Below are positions 16,358-24,842 of a stretch of DNA of 64,000 nucleotides, one piece after another; within the stretch, counting starts at the first letter, position 1; every line of letters begins with the position of its first letter. The notes below the pieces were generated by a model that saw nothing but the letters and a program-made list of their open reading frames with translations, was not told the origin of the DNA and did no database searches. The position numbers and the translations under genes are program-made. Source of the stretch: Novosphingopyxis sp965218915 (GTDB taxonomy: Bacteria > Pseudomonadota > Alphaproteobacteria > Sphingomonadales > Sphingomonadaceae); assembly GCF_965218915.1 (NCBI RefSeq), contig NZ_OZ244708.1:868001-932000 (forward strand). The letters run 5' to 3'.

Positions 16358-16839
16358 AACCGGGCTGACAGCCCACATCTACATTTCCGTTTCCAACAAG
16401 CGGCCTATCCACTTCCCACCAATTTTAGCCTTTCTTGGTTGACAACGAGACGCATTGAAAAGACCGCTGTCAAGCCGCGCATATTTGCCGCTGTTCGCCC
16501 GCCTCTGGTCAATGCCCGCCGCACCGAAGATCGACAGACCCGAACGATAACTGCTGGGACTCTCCGGTCAGCCCACTTTCGGGCGGGTGGGGTGGAGAGC
16601 CGTCGGTCAGCTGTGCGATTTTTGCCTGGCTCTTTTCGCTCAGGTGCGGGCGTTGAAGCCATTGGCACCCAATCCCTAAACCGGCCGTTCGGGCCACCCA
16701 CCGCATTCCCATTTCTCCATGTCCGACAGGCAGATTAGGGAAACGATGGTCCGGCAGGAGGGCGCAGCGTGCATCGCCAGCGCGTTTTGTCGACTGCTGT
16801 CAATTTGCGGGATCGCCAGGATGGCTTCGTCGTCGAGCC
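16358..16839. other. non-coding interval with repeat-like sequence
   Basis: About 480 bp without a supported gene. It contains GC-rich dyads (for example GCCCACTTTCGGGCGGGTGG near 16576) of the kind scattered between cargo genes in this window. Short open frames here show no SD and no family pattern. Confidence 0.45.
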
Positions 16840-17550
16840 TCACTTGTCGTCGGCGATGCGTTTGAGCAGTTCATCCATGAGGCCGCGTTCGCCCGCCGAC
16901 AAGGTCGTCAGGTCGATGAGGCTGGCGCGCAGGCCGGAGGCGAGCGCGGCAGGCGCTGCATTTTCAGTATTGCCCTTGTCTACCGCCGGCTCCGTCAAAA
17001 TGGCGGCGAACACTGCTTTGCGTGCGACGTCGCTCAATCCTTTAGGTTCGCCGGGTGCCTCGCTCAGCAGCGACAGGACAACGCCCACGCCCGTCGCGTG
17101 GAGGAGTTCGGTCGCCTGCTCCACGCTGACACGCAGGCGACCGGCGCGAGCGACCCGGCTGACCCGCGCGCGCAGCACATCCAGCCCAGCCACCATCGCC
17201 GGCGACGCGGCACCCGGCGCGTGCAGGATCGCGAACACGTCCGGGTGCGCCAGCCCGAAGGCGATGTAGGTTTCCCATCCGCTGGCAAGGTCGGCGACCG
17301 GATCTGGATCGCACGTGCGATCGGCCTTACTAATCACGAATGCCGTCAGCACGGCTTCGGCAACAGCGTCGAGAAGGCGGCGCTTATCGCCGAACAGGCG
17401 ATATATAGCCGGCGGCTGTAAGTGGGCCGCTTTGGCGATGGCGCGGGTCGTCGCCGCAGCAGTGCCGCCCTCTGCAACGAGTTCGGCCGCGACCGCGATG
17501 ATGCGCGCGCGGATGTCGGGCGAGACGCCATCCTTTCCCGGGGCTGTCAT
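16840..17550 (-). CDS. TetR family transcriptional regulator
   Basis: 236 aa. The HTH region reads IRARIIAVAAELVAEGGTAAATTRAIAKAAHLQPPAIYRLFGDKRRLLDAVAEAVL, a standard TetR N-terminus; the C-terminal domain (LASGWETYIAFGLAHPDVFAILHAPG) is a helical effector domain. The start at 17550 (MTAPGKDG) fits the family better than the upstream in-frame ATG at 17616. It is divergent from an NmrA-type reductase gene and probably represses it. Confidence 0.88.
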   Translation of the reverse strand: MTAPGKDGVSPDIRARIIAVAAELVAEGGTAAATTRAIAKAAHLQPPAIYRLFGDKRRLLDAVAEAVLTAFVISKADRTCDPDPVADLASGWETYIAFGLAHPDVFAILHAPGAASPAMVAGLDVLRARVSRVARAGRLRVSVEQATELLHATGVGVVLSLLSEAPGEPKGLSDVARKAVFAAILTEPAVDKGNTENAAPAALASGLRASLIDLTTLSAGERGLMDELLKRIADDK

Positions 17551-17595
17551 GCGTCTCCGATATTCAAGGTCGCCGTACAACGATAGTAAATTGAG

Positions 17596-17624
17596 GATAC
17601 CGATGGAACCTCGCATATGGTATC
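17596..17624. promoter_or_regulatory. inverted repeat, candidate TetR operator
   Basis: GATACC (17596-17601) and GGTATC (17619-17624) form an inverted repeat with partial extension (ATACCgATG / CATATGGTAT) in the 103-bp gap between the divergent TetR and NmrA genes. Position and spacing fit a TetR-type operator. Confidence 0.45.
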
Positions 17625-17653
17625 GCTGTTATCTGCACGAGGAGAGCAGCGTT

Positions 17654-18511
17654 ATGATCGTCTTAACCGGTACATCCGGCCAGCTCGGAAGCGCTGTGGC
17701 ACGGCAGCTCGTCGATCGCCTGCCCGCGGACCAGATCGTCGCAAGCATGCGTGATTCGGCAAAGGGTGTGGAAGCGGCGAAGCTTGGGATCGGTCTCCGG
17801 CAAGGAGATTTCACCGATCCGCCCAGTCTGTCCAACGCGTTCGCCGGCGCGGATCAGGTCTACATCGTCTCTGTGAGCAAGCTGGGTGAGGAGGCTCTGC
17901 GGCTGCACCGAGCCGCCATCGATGCGGCGCGGGAAGCGGGTGCACGACGTATCCTGTATACGAGCCACATGGGCGCGCGGCACGGCTCACCGTTCGCGCC
18001 AGCGGACCAGCACGCCTCGACGGAAGCCGATCTGGCCAAGAGTGGTGTCAGCTTTACCGCGCTGCGTCACGGCTTTTATGCCGAAAGCTGCCTCATGATT
18101 GTCGGCGATGGTCTCAAATCTGGCGAACTGCGCGTGCCCGAGGATGGACCGGTGGCTTGGACTGCGCGCGACGATCTGGCCGAGGCGGATGCGGTGCTAC
18201 TCGCCGACGAGGGCCGGCTCGACGGCACCACGCCCCCGCTTACGGCGCGCGAGGCGATCACCATGGCTGAACTGGCCGTCATTGCTTCCGAGGTGACCGG
18301 ACGGGAGATCAGGCACGTCACCGTGTCGGACGAGGAATGGCGCGACGCCAAGGTCACCGCGGGCACGCCGGCTGTCTATGCCGATATGCTCCTCGGCACC
18401 TTCCGCGCAGCCCGGCGCGACGACTTCGCCGCGGTGGACCCCACGCTGGAAAAGGTTCTCGGACGCCGCCCGCTCGGAATGCGAGATGTGCTAAAGACGG
18501 CGGATCTTTAG
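17654..18511 (+). CDS. NmrA/QorB-like NAD(P)H-binding oxidoreductase
   Basis: 285 aa. It starts with the Rossmann motif MIVLTGTSGQLGSAVARQLVDRL; further motifs are LRQGDFTDPPSLSNAFAGADQVYIVS, RILYTSHMGA and FTALRHGFYAES, matching the NmrA-like quinone oxidoreductase 2 group. Likely a soluble NADPH-dependent quinone or enone reductase or a redox sensor. GGAGAG precedes the ATG. Its regulator is probably the divergent TetR gene. Confidence 0.87.
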   Translation: MIVLTGTSGQLGSAVARQLVDRLPADQIVASMRDSAKGVEAAKLGIGLRQGDFTDPPSLSNAFAGADQVYIVSVSKLGEEALRLHRAAIDAAREAGARRILYTSHMGARHGSPFAPADQHASTEADLAKSGVSFTALRHGFYAESCLMIVGDGLKSGELRVPEDGPVAWTARDDLAEADAVLLADEGRLDGTTPPLTAREAITMAELAVIASEVTGREIRHVTVSDEEWRDAKVTAGTPAVYADMLLGTFRAARRDDFAAVDPTLEKVLGRRPLGMRDVLKTADL

Positions 18512-18569
18512 GCGCAGTCGTGTTTCGCGATCATCAACGCGCACAACCGTCAGAGAAAGCGGGACGCCG

Positions 18570-19433
18570 ATGAATAAGAGCAATCCGGATTGGCTTGACC
18601 GCGCACTGTTTCCGTTCGCGAGCCGGTTCGTCGATATTGACGGAAACACCGTCCATTACGTTGATGAGGGGTCTGGCCCGACGCTCTTGCTGCTTCACGG
18701 CAATCCGACCTGGTCCTTCCTCTACCGGCATATCATACGCCGACTATCACCTCATTTTCGGTGCATCGCACTCGATTATCCGGGATTTGGTCTTAGCAAG
18801 GCGAAGCCGGGATACACCTACACGCCACTTGAACATTCGAAGGTCGTGGAGGGCTTAGTCGACGCCCTCGACCTCAGCGACCTGACGATCATGGTGCAGG
18901 ACTGGGGCGGTCCGATCGGGCTCGGCATGGCCGGTCGCCGTCCGGAGATAATCAAGGCGTTTGTCATCGGCAACGCCTTCGCCTGGCCGGCGCGACGGTC
19001 CAGAGGGATGACGATGTTTTCGCGCATTGTTGGCAGCCGCCTGGCCCGACACTTCATCAAACGTAACAACGCGCTGGTTCGGTGGCTCATCCCTGCCGGT
19101 ATCAATCGGACGCTGACCGAAGAGGAGATGTCGGCTTATACCGGGCCGTTTTCGACACCAGAAGCGCGGCTACCCACCTGGATCTTCGCGCGCCAGATTC
19201 GGTTAAGCGAGGATTATCTGTTGGAGGTCGAAGCGGGGCTGGCAAAAGTTGCGGAAAAGCCAGCGCTGATCGTGTGGGGTGATGCCGATGGTGCGTTCCG
19301 CGCGCCTGCTCGCGACCGCTTCGCCAAGCTGTTTCCGACTCACCGCATCGTGAATCTGCCGGGCGCGAAGCACTTTATCCAGGAGAATGCGCCGGACGCG
19401 ATCACGGCGGCGATGCTCGACTGGCAAGTTTGA
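18570..19433 (+). CDS. haloalkane dehalogenase-like alpha/beta hydrolase
   Basis: 287 aa alpha/beta hydrolase. The oxyanion motif LLLHGNPTWSFLYR supplies the Asn typical of haloalkane dehalogenases; the nucleophile elbow is VQDWGGPIGLG, with Asp followed by Trp, the halide-stabilising residue in this family; the catalytic His lies in GAKHFIQEN. These residues favour hydrolytic dehalogenation of haloalkanes over esterase activity (which uses Ser). It follows the NmrA gene by 58 bp in the same direction and may be co-transcribed. The exact subfamily cannot be set without alignment. Confidence 0.82.
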   Translation: MNKSNPDWLDRALFPFASRFVDIDGNTVHYVDEGSGPTLLLLHGNPTWSFLYRHIIRRLSPHFRCIALDYPGFGLSKAKPGYTYTPLEHSKVVEGLVDALDLSDLTIMVQDWGGPIGLGMAGRRPEIIKAFVIGNAFAWPARRSRGMTMFSRIVGSRLARHFIKRNNALVRWLIPAGINRTLTEEEMSAYTGPFSTPEARLPTWIFARQIRLSEDYLLEVEAGLAKVAEKPALIVWGDADGAFRAPARDRFAKLFPTHRIVNLPGAKHFIQENAPDAITAAMLDWQV

Positions 19434-19607
19434 AGGACGCTTTCTCAGGCAAGGATCGCCGCTCGCGGACGCGAATGTCCGGTTGCTGCGGCATTGCCCC
19501 CGAAAGCCGCCCAAGCACGATCCATCACCAACGGATAAAAAGGAAGTCGAACGCACGTCCGCTAATGGGTTGCGCGCGCTTCGGCCTGAATGGCTATTAT
19601 CAGGGCG

Positions 19608-19766
19608 TATTGTGTTGAAAAACTCCGCCGCCGGTTTTCGTAAGCAATTACGTAATGCAAACGGGCTGTTCAGAGCAGCAATGGTTCGAGCAATGAGGGT
19701 CTCTCTGTATCATCGTTACCGAAGATCCGCCGCTAGGTCGCCAGCTCCGACTTTTTCAACACAATA
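19608..19766. mobile_element. 159-bp MITE-like element with target duplication
   Basis: Perfect 15-bp terminal inverted repeats (TATTGTGTTGAAAAA at 19608-19622, its complement at 19752-19766) enclose about 129 bp without a gene. The 6-bp sequence AGGGCG flanks both ends (19602-19607 and 19767-19772), as a target-site duplication would. The ends resemble those of some IS families with TGTTGAAAAA termini; the parental element is not in the window. Confidence 0.7.
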
Positions 19767-19920
19767 AGGGCGCTTAGCCGTCCGACCGCTCAATCGTACA
19801 CAAATGACACCTCCTAGCATGAGCGGACGTTAGCAACGCAACCAAGAAGAGACTGGGACCGGTCGTTTCCTGCCGCGTACAAAGCCTCCACATACGCCGC
19901 GCCTCGGCTTCCCGTAAAGA

Positions 19921-19994
19921 TGAGAGAAGAGAGGGCTTTTGATGAGTGGACCCGGATTGGCCTGGGTCTGAACAATCGATCAGGAGCAACGATC
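19921..19994 (+). promoter_or_regulatory. conserved purine-rich leader plus hairpin (copy B)
   Basis: TGAGAGAAGAGAGGGCTTTT is followed by a hairpin GACCC ... GGGTC (GACCCGGATTGGCCTGGGTC) and then AGGAGC before ATG 19995. Same organisation as the leaders at 7234 and 24033. Confidence 0.5.
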
Positions 19995-21959
19995 ATGTTT
20001 CAGAATATCACACTCAACAAGCTGGTTCCCAGCCCCCGCAATGTGCGCAGCGTCACCGACAGCAAGGCCGACGCCCAGCTCAAAGCCGATATCGCGGCGC
20101 GCGGGCTCTTGCAAAACCTTGTCGTGCGCAAGGGCAAGCGCGGCAAGTTCGAGGTCGAAGCGGGCGGACGCCGTCTTGCAGCGCTGAAATCCCTCGCTAA
20201 CGACGGCGCCGTCAAAAAAGACATGGCCGTCACCTGCCTCGTTATCGAGGGCGAGGACAGCGAACTTCGCGAAGTTAGTCTCGCGGAGAATTTTCAACGG
20301 CTTGCCATGAACGCGGCGGACGAGGCAGGGGCTTTCGCCGCCATCATCGAGGCGGGCTCCAGCACCGAGGATGTCGCGCGGCGGTTCGGAGTTACCGTCC
20401 GGTTCGTCGAGGGACGGCTGAGGCTGGCCTCGCTGGCACCTTGCGTGTTCGAGGCGCTCGCGGAAGGCTCGATTACGCTCGATTTGGCAAAGGCTTACGG
20501 CGCCACCTCGGATATCAAACGGCAGGCGCAGGTCTTCGAGGAGGCGCAGAATGGCTATTATCAGGTGACGGTCGATAGTGTTAGGCGGATGGTGCTGAAC
20601 GCAACGATCCGGGGGGACGATCCGCGCGCCATTCTCGTCGGGCGCGAAGCCTATGTGACCGCAGGCGGTCGCATCGAACGCGAACTGTTCGATGACGACT
20701 ACAGCGAGAGCTGGCTCGATATCGCGCTGCTCGAACAGCTTGCCATGCAGGCGATGAACGAGGCCGCCGATGTCCATGCCGACCGGAGCGGACTCGCCTG
20801 GGTGAGGCCGACGCTCGACTGTTATGTGAGCCACGACTTGGCCGTGGGGCTTTCCCGCCTACCGACCAACCCTGCACCGCTGAGCGAGGAGGATGCGGCG
20901 ACGCTCTCCGATCTCGAAATCCGCTACGACGATCAGGCCGCCATTCTCGAAGACGAGGACAGCAGCGAGGGGCAGATCGCCGCCGCCGAAGCGGAACTCG
21001 ACAATATCGACCGCGCGATCGGCGCGATCAACAACCGACCGCCGGTGCTGGTCGACGGGCTCAAAAGCGAAGCGGGCGCGTTTCTGGTCCTGTCGCGCGA
21101 TGGGGAGCCAGTGCTGGCGCCGCAATATTATACGCGGGCATCGGAAGCACCGGCGGACGAAGGCGTGGTCGAAATCGTCGAGGAATCGAGCGGTGGGAAG
21201 CCGAAGCGGGCAGCATTGTCGCAGCGTCTTATTGACGAACTTGCGATGCAGCGCCGCGACATCCTCGCGCTGCATGTGGGAAGCGATCCGGCGTTGGCGC
21301 TCGATCTCCTGGTGTTCACGCTTGCCGATGAGGACAGCCAGGACTGGCGCCGGAAAAAGGCGATCACGATTTCGGGTCCGGTCGCCTATGGTCCGGTCAC
21401 GGGGTTCGAGGCCAAGGATGCGCCCGCCACCGCATCGCTCGCGGAACTTTCCGGCAGTCTCGATGAAAGCTGGCGCGCGGGAGCAAACGATGTCGAGCGC
21501 TTCAAACTCTATCGCGAGCTTTCCGATGAAACCCGCAGCCAGTGGCTCGCGGCCGTCGTGGCGAGAACGCTAATCGCCAGCCTCAACGTGACGGGCGATC
21601 GGCAAATCCCGCTGCACGATGCGTTGGGTGAAATAATCGGGATCGACATCGCGCTGTGGTGGCGCCCCACCGCCGCCAATTATTTCGACCGGGTGCCCAA
21701 GGCGCTTACGCTCGAAGCATTCGAGGCGGTCGGTGGACCCGAACTGTCGAGCCGTTACGCGTCCTCGAAAAAAGCGGACCTGGCGGCCACCGCCGAGCGG
21801 ATCTTCTCGGGCAATTTCATCGCGGAAGCGGGCGTCAAGGAACGTGCCATCGCCTGGGTGCCGGAGGTCATGCGGCTCGGATCGGCCGCGTCGGACAGCT
21901 GCGAAAACGCCGAAACTTCTAATGAAGTCCAACCCGAGATAGCCGACCAAGCTGCCTGA
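19995..21959 (+). CDS. parB: ParB/RepB/Spo0J family protein
   Basis: 654 aa. The N-terminal ParB domain is clear (LVPSPRNVR ... LKADIAARGLLQNLVVRK ... FEVEAGGRRLAALKSL ... SLAENFQRLAMNAADEAGAF), followed by an HTH (STEDVARRFGVTVRFVEGRLRLASL). The remaining 400 residues, about twice the normal ParB length, are acidic and helical and not recognised. Long ParB-like proteins of this kind occur alone, without ParA, on alphaproteobacterial plasmids and ICEs. AGGAGC lies 6 bp before the ATG. No parA is visible nearby, so the role may be regulatory rather than partition. Confidence 0.88.
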   Translation: MFQNITLNKLVPSPRNVRSVTDSKADAQLKADIAARGLLQNLVVRKGKRGKFEVEAGGRRLAALKSLANDGAVKKDMAVTCLVIEGEDSELREVSLAENFQRLAMNAADEAGAFAAIIEAGSSTEDVARRFGVTVRFVEGRLRLASLAPCVFEALAEGSITLDLAKAYGATSDIKRQAQVFEEAQNGYYQVTVDSVRRMVLNATIRGDDPRAILVGREAYVTAGGRIERELFDDDYSESWLDIALLEQLAMQAMNEAADVHADRSGLAWVRPTLDCYVSHDLAVGLSRLPTNPAPLSEEDAATLSDLEIRYDDQAAILEDEDSSEGQIAAAEAELDNIDRAIGAINNRPPVLVDGLKSEAGAFLVLSRDGEPVLAPQYYTRASEAPADEGVVEIVEESSGGKPKRAALSQRLIDELAMQRRDILALHVGSDPALALDLLVFTLADEDSQDWRRKKAITISGPVAYGPVTGFEAKDAPATASLAELSGSLDESWRAGANDVERFKLYRELSDETRSQWLAAVVARTLIASLNVTGDRQIPLHDALGEIIGIDIALWWRPTAANYFDRVPKALTLEAFEAVGGPELSSRYASSKKADLAATAERIFSGNFIAEAGVKERAIAWVPEVMRLGSAASDSCENAETSNEVQPEIADQAA

Positions 21960-21991
21960 GCCTCCTCCTGACAGGCAGTTTGTGCACGGCT

Positions 21992-22025
21992 GAAGCGGTC
22001 TTTTCCTACCGGGAAAGGCCGCTTC
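21992..22025 (+). terminator. hairpin downstream of parB
   Basis: GAAGCGG (21992-21998) pairs with CCGCTTC (22019-22025) with further partial pairing inside. There is no T-run, so this may be an RNA-stabilising hairpin rather than an intrinsic terminator. The remaining interval up to 22330 shows no gene. Confidence 0.35.
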
Positions 22026-22337
22026 GAACCTGCAGGCAACGACCCGACCCATGGCCCCGGCGTATGCCGCTCGGCTCCGGTGTGGACCGGAATTGGCCCC
22101 AGTCGAACGAGGCGGATAGTTCAATGGGGATAGGCTATTCGCTGCCTCCCGCTATCATTTCGGTGATCGCCCGGTCCCCGGCGCCTGCAAGGCTCGCGCA
22201 ATTTAGAGGCGGTTCGGTCTCACGAACGGATTGCCTCTTTTTGTCCTTCCGGAACGTGTCCAAATGCGACACCGGCAGGCCGATCGATATCCCCCGAACG
22301 GGAAGCTTATCTAACGCGATCGGCCTTATCTCGCTCT

Positions 22338-22403
22338 ATTTCCCGTTCGGTAAACTTTCTACTTGAACCGTTTGCGTTTTGCCATTATTTCCCGTTCGGT
22401 AAA
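22338..22403. promoter_or_regulatory. hipBA operator repeats
   Basis: Two identical 17-bp direct repeats, ATTTCCCGTTCGGTAAA at 22338-22354 and 22387-22403, are 49 bp apart start to start, about five helical turns, just upstream of hipB; the second overlaps its ATG. A partial inverted copy (CCCGAACGGGAA) lies near 22293. This is the pattern expected for cooperative HipB autoregulation. Confidence 0.65.
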
Positions 22404-22606
22404 TGCATAACATAAAAGACATAGGCGCGCTCATCCGGGAGACGCGAAAAGGCCAGGGTCTGACACAGCCTGAACTGGCAGCAGCGTCGGGCGTCGGGCT
22501 GAGGTTTCTGGTCGAACTCGAAAACGGCAAAGAAACCGCTCAAATCGGCAAGGCCGTTGCTGTGATTCAAGCGCTGGGTTTCGAAATCGCGATCCAGAAG
22601 CGGTGA
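22403..22606 (+). CDS. hipB: HipB-like XRE antitoxin
   Basis: 67-aa XRE helix-turn-helix protein (IGALIRETRKGQGLTQPELAAASGVGLRFLVELENGKETAQIGKAVAVIQALGFEI), typical HipB length. It neutralises the HipA kinase and represses the operon. The ATG lies inside an operator repeat with no SD sequence, so translation may be leaderless. The stop overlaps the hipA start (GTGA). Confidence 0.88.
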   Translation: MHNIKDIGALIRETRKGQGLTQPELAAASGVGLRFLVELENGKETAQIGKAVAVIQALGFEIAIQKR

Positions 22607-23868
22607 GCCGATCTGAACCGCGCACGCTTACGGTCTGGTGGGAGGACCGCGTGGTCGGCGGTCTCACCGTCGATCGTCATGGCGACACCCGGTTCCGCTA
22701 TGACGAGCAATGGTTGGGTCAGCCCAGCGCGCGGCCAATTTCCCAGTCCCTTCCGCTGCGGCCAAGCGCCTATATGCGCCGGGAGAGCCTTCCGTTCTTC
22801 GAAGGTCTGTTACCCGAGGCAACCCAGCGCGAACGCGTCGCGGCGGCGCTGGGCGTATCGAAAGACAATCCTTTCAAGCTCCTCGAAGAGCTCGGCGGTG
22901 ATGTCGCGGGAGCCTTGTCGCTGTGGCCTGAAGGCGTGGAACCACCCACGGACATCGGGCCGAGCCCTGCACCGATGACGGAAAGCCAGTTGGCAAGACA
23001 GATCGGCCGCCTTCCCGAATGCCCGCTGCTTGCGGGCGAAGGCAAAGCGCGGCTTTCGCTTGCAGGCGCGCAGGCAAAGCTTCCGCTCGTCAAAGCGAAC
23101 GGGAAGTTGCGTTTGACCGCGCCTGGAGAAGCATCGACCCATATCCTGAAACCACCGATCGAACGCTTCGAGGGCACGACGGAAAACGAAGCTTTTGTAA
23201 TGCGCCTCGCCGCGGCCATTGGCCTCAGCGTAGCGCCGGTGGAAATAGGTTCGGCCGAGGGAAAGCTTTTTCTTCTCGTTGAGCGGTATGACCGGGCTTC
23301 AACCGGAGGCAAAACGCGCCGCATACATCAGGAAGATTTTTGTCAGGCGCTCGGCATTCTTTCCTCGCGCAAATATGCATCCGAAGGGGGCCCCGGCTTT
23401 CGCGAGTGCTTTGCGCTGGTTCGCACATCCGCAAGCCGCCCGGCGGTAGAGCTGCTGAAGCTGCTCGATGCTGCGATCTTCAACCTGCTGGCGGGCAATG
23501 CCGATGCGCACGGCAAGAATTACAGCCTTTTATACAATGGCGATGAAACGCGGTTGGCTCCGCTTTACGACCTTTTGGCGACGATCATCTATCCGGGCCT
23601 CGACGACCGGCTTGCCATGAAGATCGGAGGGAAGGGAAAACTGGAGGAAATTCAGGCACGGCATCTGGAGCGGTTCGCCGTTTCGATCGGGATGACCCCC
23701 GCTTATGTGAAGCGCCGCGCCAAAAAGCTCTCGGACCTCGTCAAGAACCGCGCGCCTATTTTGGCCGCCGAGCTTTCCGAAGAATTTTCATTCGCTGACC
23801 GCGGCGCTTTTACCGAAGTCGGCGGTCTCATCGAGCACCGAGCGCAAGAGTTTTTCGACCGATTATAG
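22603..23868 (+). CDS. hipA: HipA family serine/threonine kinase toxin
   Basis: 421 aa, the normal HipA size. The N-terminal HipA_N domain (WWEDRVVGGLTVDRHGDTRFRY) leads to SLAGAQAKLPLV in the phosphate-binding region and the catalytic segments LLAGNADAHGKNYSLLY (Asp and Asn of the active site) and LAPLYDLLATIIYPG. HipA kinases phosphorylate tRNA synthetases and arrest translation. GTG start overlapping the hipB stop, so the pair is translationally coupled. Acts as a stability module of the element. Confidence 0.93.
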   Translation: MSRSEPRTLTVWWEDRVVGGLTVDRHGDTRFRYDEQWLGQPSARPISQSLPLRPSAYMRRESLPFFEGLLPEATQRERVAAALGVSKDNPFKLLEELGGDVAGALSLWPEGVEPPTDIGPSPAPMTESQLARQIGRLPECPLLAGEGKARLSLAGAQAKLPLVKANGKLRLTAPGEASTHILKPPIERFEGTTENEAFVMRLAAAIGLSVAPVEIGSAEGKLFLLVERYDRASTGGKTRRIHQEDFCQALGILSSRKYASEGGPGFRECFALVRTSASRPAVELLKLLDAAIFNLLAGNADAHGKNYSLLYNGDETRLAPLYDLLATIIYPGLDDRLAMKIGGKGKLEEIQARHLERFAVSIGMTPAYVKRRAKKLSDLVKNRAPILAAELSEEFSFADRGAFTEVGGLIEHRAQEFFDRL

Positions 23869-24032
23869 ATCCTCGTCTCGATAGGAAGTGATCGCTGCAC
23901 CGTAGCGCAGGCGGACGGAATCGGCGTTCATCGCACCATTGATCGCGCCATTTGCGCGCGGCGCCCGATCGTTGCGCTTACATAAAATCGATTCCGGAAT
24001 CGCCAAGTAGCGAAGCCGTTCTCGAAACAGGG

Positions 24033-24103
24033 TGAGAGCAGAGAGGGGCTCTGGCCTGAATGAGCCCGGACAATGGGTCCGGGGGATTTCAGGAGAAAGC
24101 CTC
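24033..24103 (+). promoter_or_regulatory. conserved purine-rich leader plus hairpin (copy C)
   Basis: TGAGAGCAGAGAGGGGCTCT is followed by the hairpin CCCGGAC-AATGG-GTCCGGG and AGGAGA before ATG 24104. Third copy of the leader architecture also found before the strawberry-notch and parB genes. Confidence 0.5.
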
Positions 24104-24731
24104 ATGCCTCGCACATCACGTGTTCCGCGCCCGCAATCCCAATCTCCCGCCGCGCGCATCACCGCCGCCATCATCGAAAAGCTCGAGGCCGGAACCAAGC
24201 CCTGGGTTCGTCCCTGGCGCGGCGCGGCGCTCTCCCGTCCCTTACGCAGCTGCGGAACGCCCTACAGGGGCATGAATGTCTTCTGGCTGTGGATGGTGGC
24301 CGAGGCCGCCGGGTTTTCCTCGCCCTACTGGATGACCTACCGGCAATGCGCCAAGCTCGGCGGCCAGGTTCGCAAGGGCGAGAAATCTACCATCGCCATC
24401 TTCTACAAGAGCTACACCAGGGGCATGGAAGGTGACGATGGCGCCGAGACCCGGGAAACTCGCCGCGTCCTTAAATCCTATGCGATCTTCAACGCCGATC
24501 AGTGCGACGGCCTGCCGGAGCGCTATCATCCCGGCTCCGCATCCGAGCCTGTCGAACCACAGGGACGGGAAGAAACGCTCGACCGCTTCTTTGCCGCGAT
24601 CGGGGCCAATCTTCGGCATCAGGGCACGCAAGCCTATTATGAGCCGGTTGCCGACCGCATTACAATGCCGCCGTCGACGCTGTTCGAGGGCTACTACCAT
24701 TATTACGCGACGCTCGCGCACGAGCATTCGC
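24104..24731 (+). pseudogene. ardC: ArdC-like anti-restriction protein, 5' part (split by RIT element)
   Basis: Residues 1-209 of an ArdC family protein. The N-terminal ssDNA-binding domain (RITAAIIEKLEAGTKPWVRPW ... PYRGMNVFWLW ... YWMTYRQCAKLGGQVRKGEKSTIAIFYK) leads into the zincin metallopeptidase domain, ending in LAHEHSH at the insertion point. The H-E-x-x-H zinc motif is retained, but everything after it is displaced 3.4 kb downstream. As it stands, translation runs into element sequence and stops at 24889, giving a 261-aa hybrid. ArdC proteins protect entering DNA from restriction during conjugation. Confidence 0.85.
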
Positions 24732-24763
24732 ATAATGCCGTGACCTGGATTATGCCGCATGGC
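24727..24763 (+). repeat. RIT left inverted repeat
   Basis: Begins TTCGCATAATGCCGTGACC and continues GGATTATGCCGCATGGC. The outer part contains its own imperfect dyad CATAATGCC / GGATTATG. One mismatch to the right copy. Confidence 0.85.
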
Positions 24764-24842
24764 GCGATATTGCGAGCCAGATCACCATGTTACGTTGATC
24801 CCATTCGGCATAATCTTCGCAGCTCCACCAACCTGGAGCACG

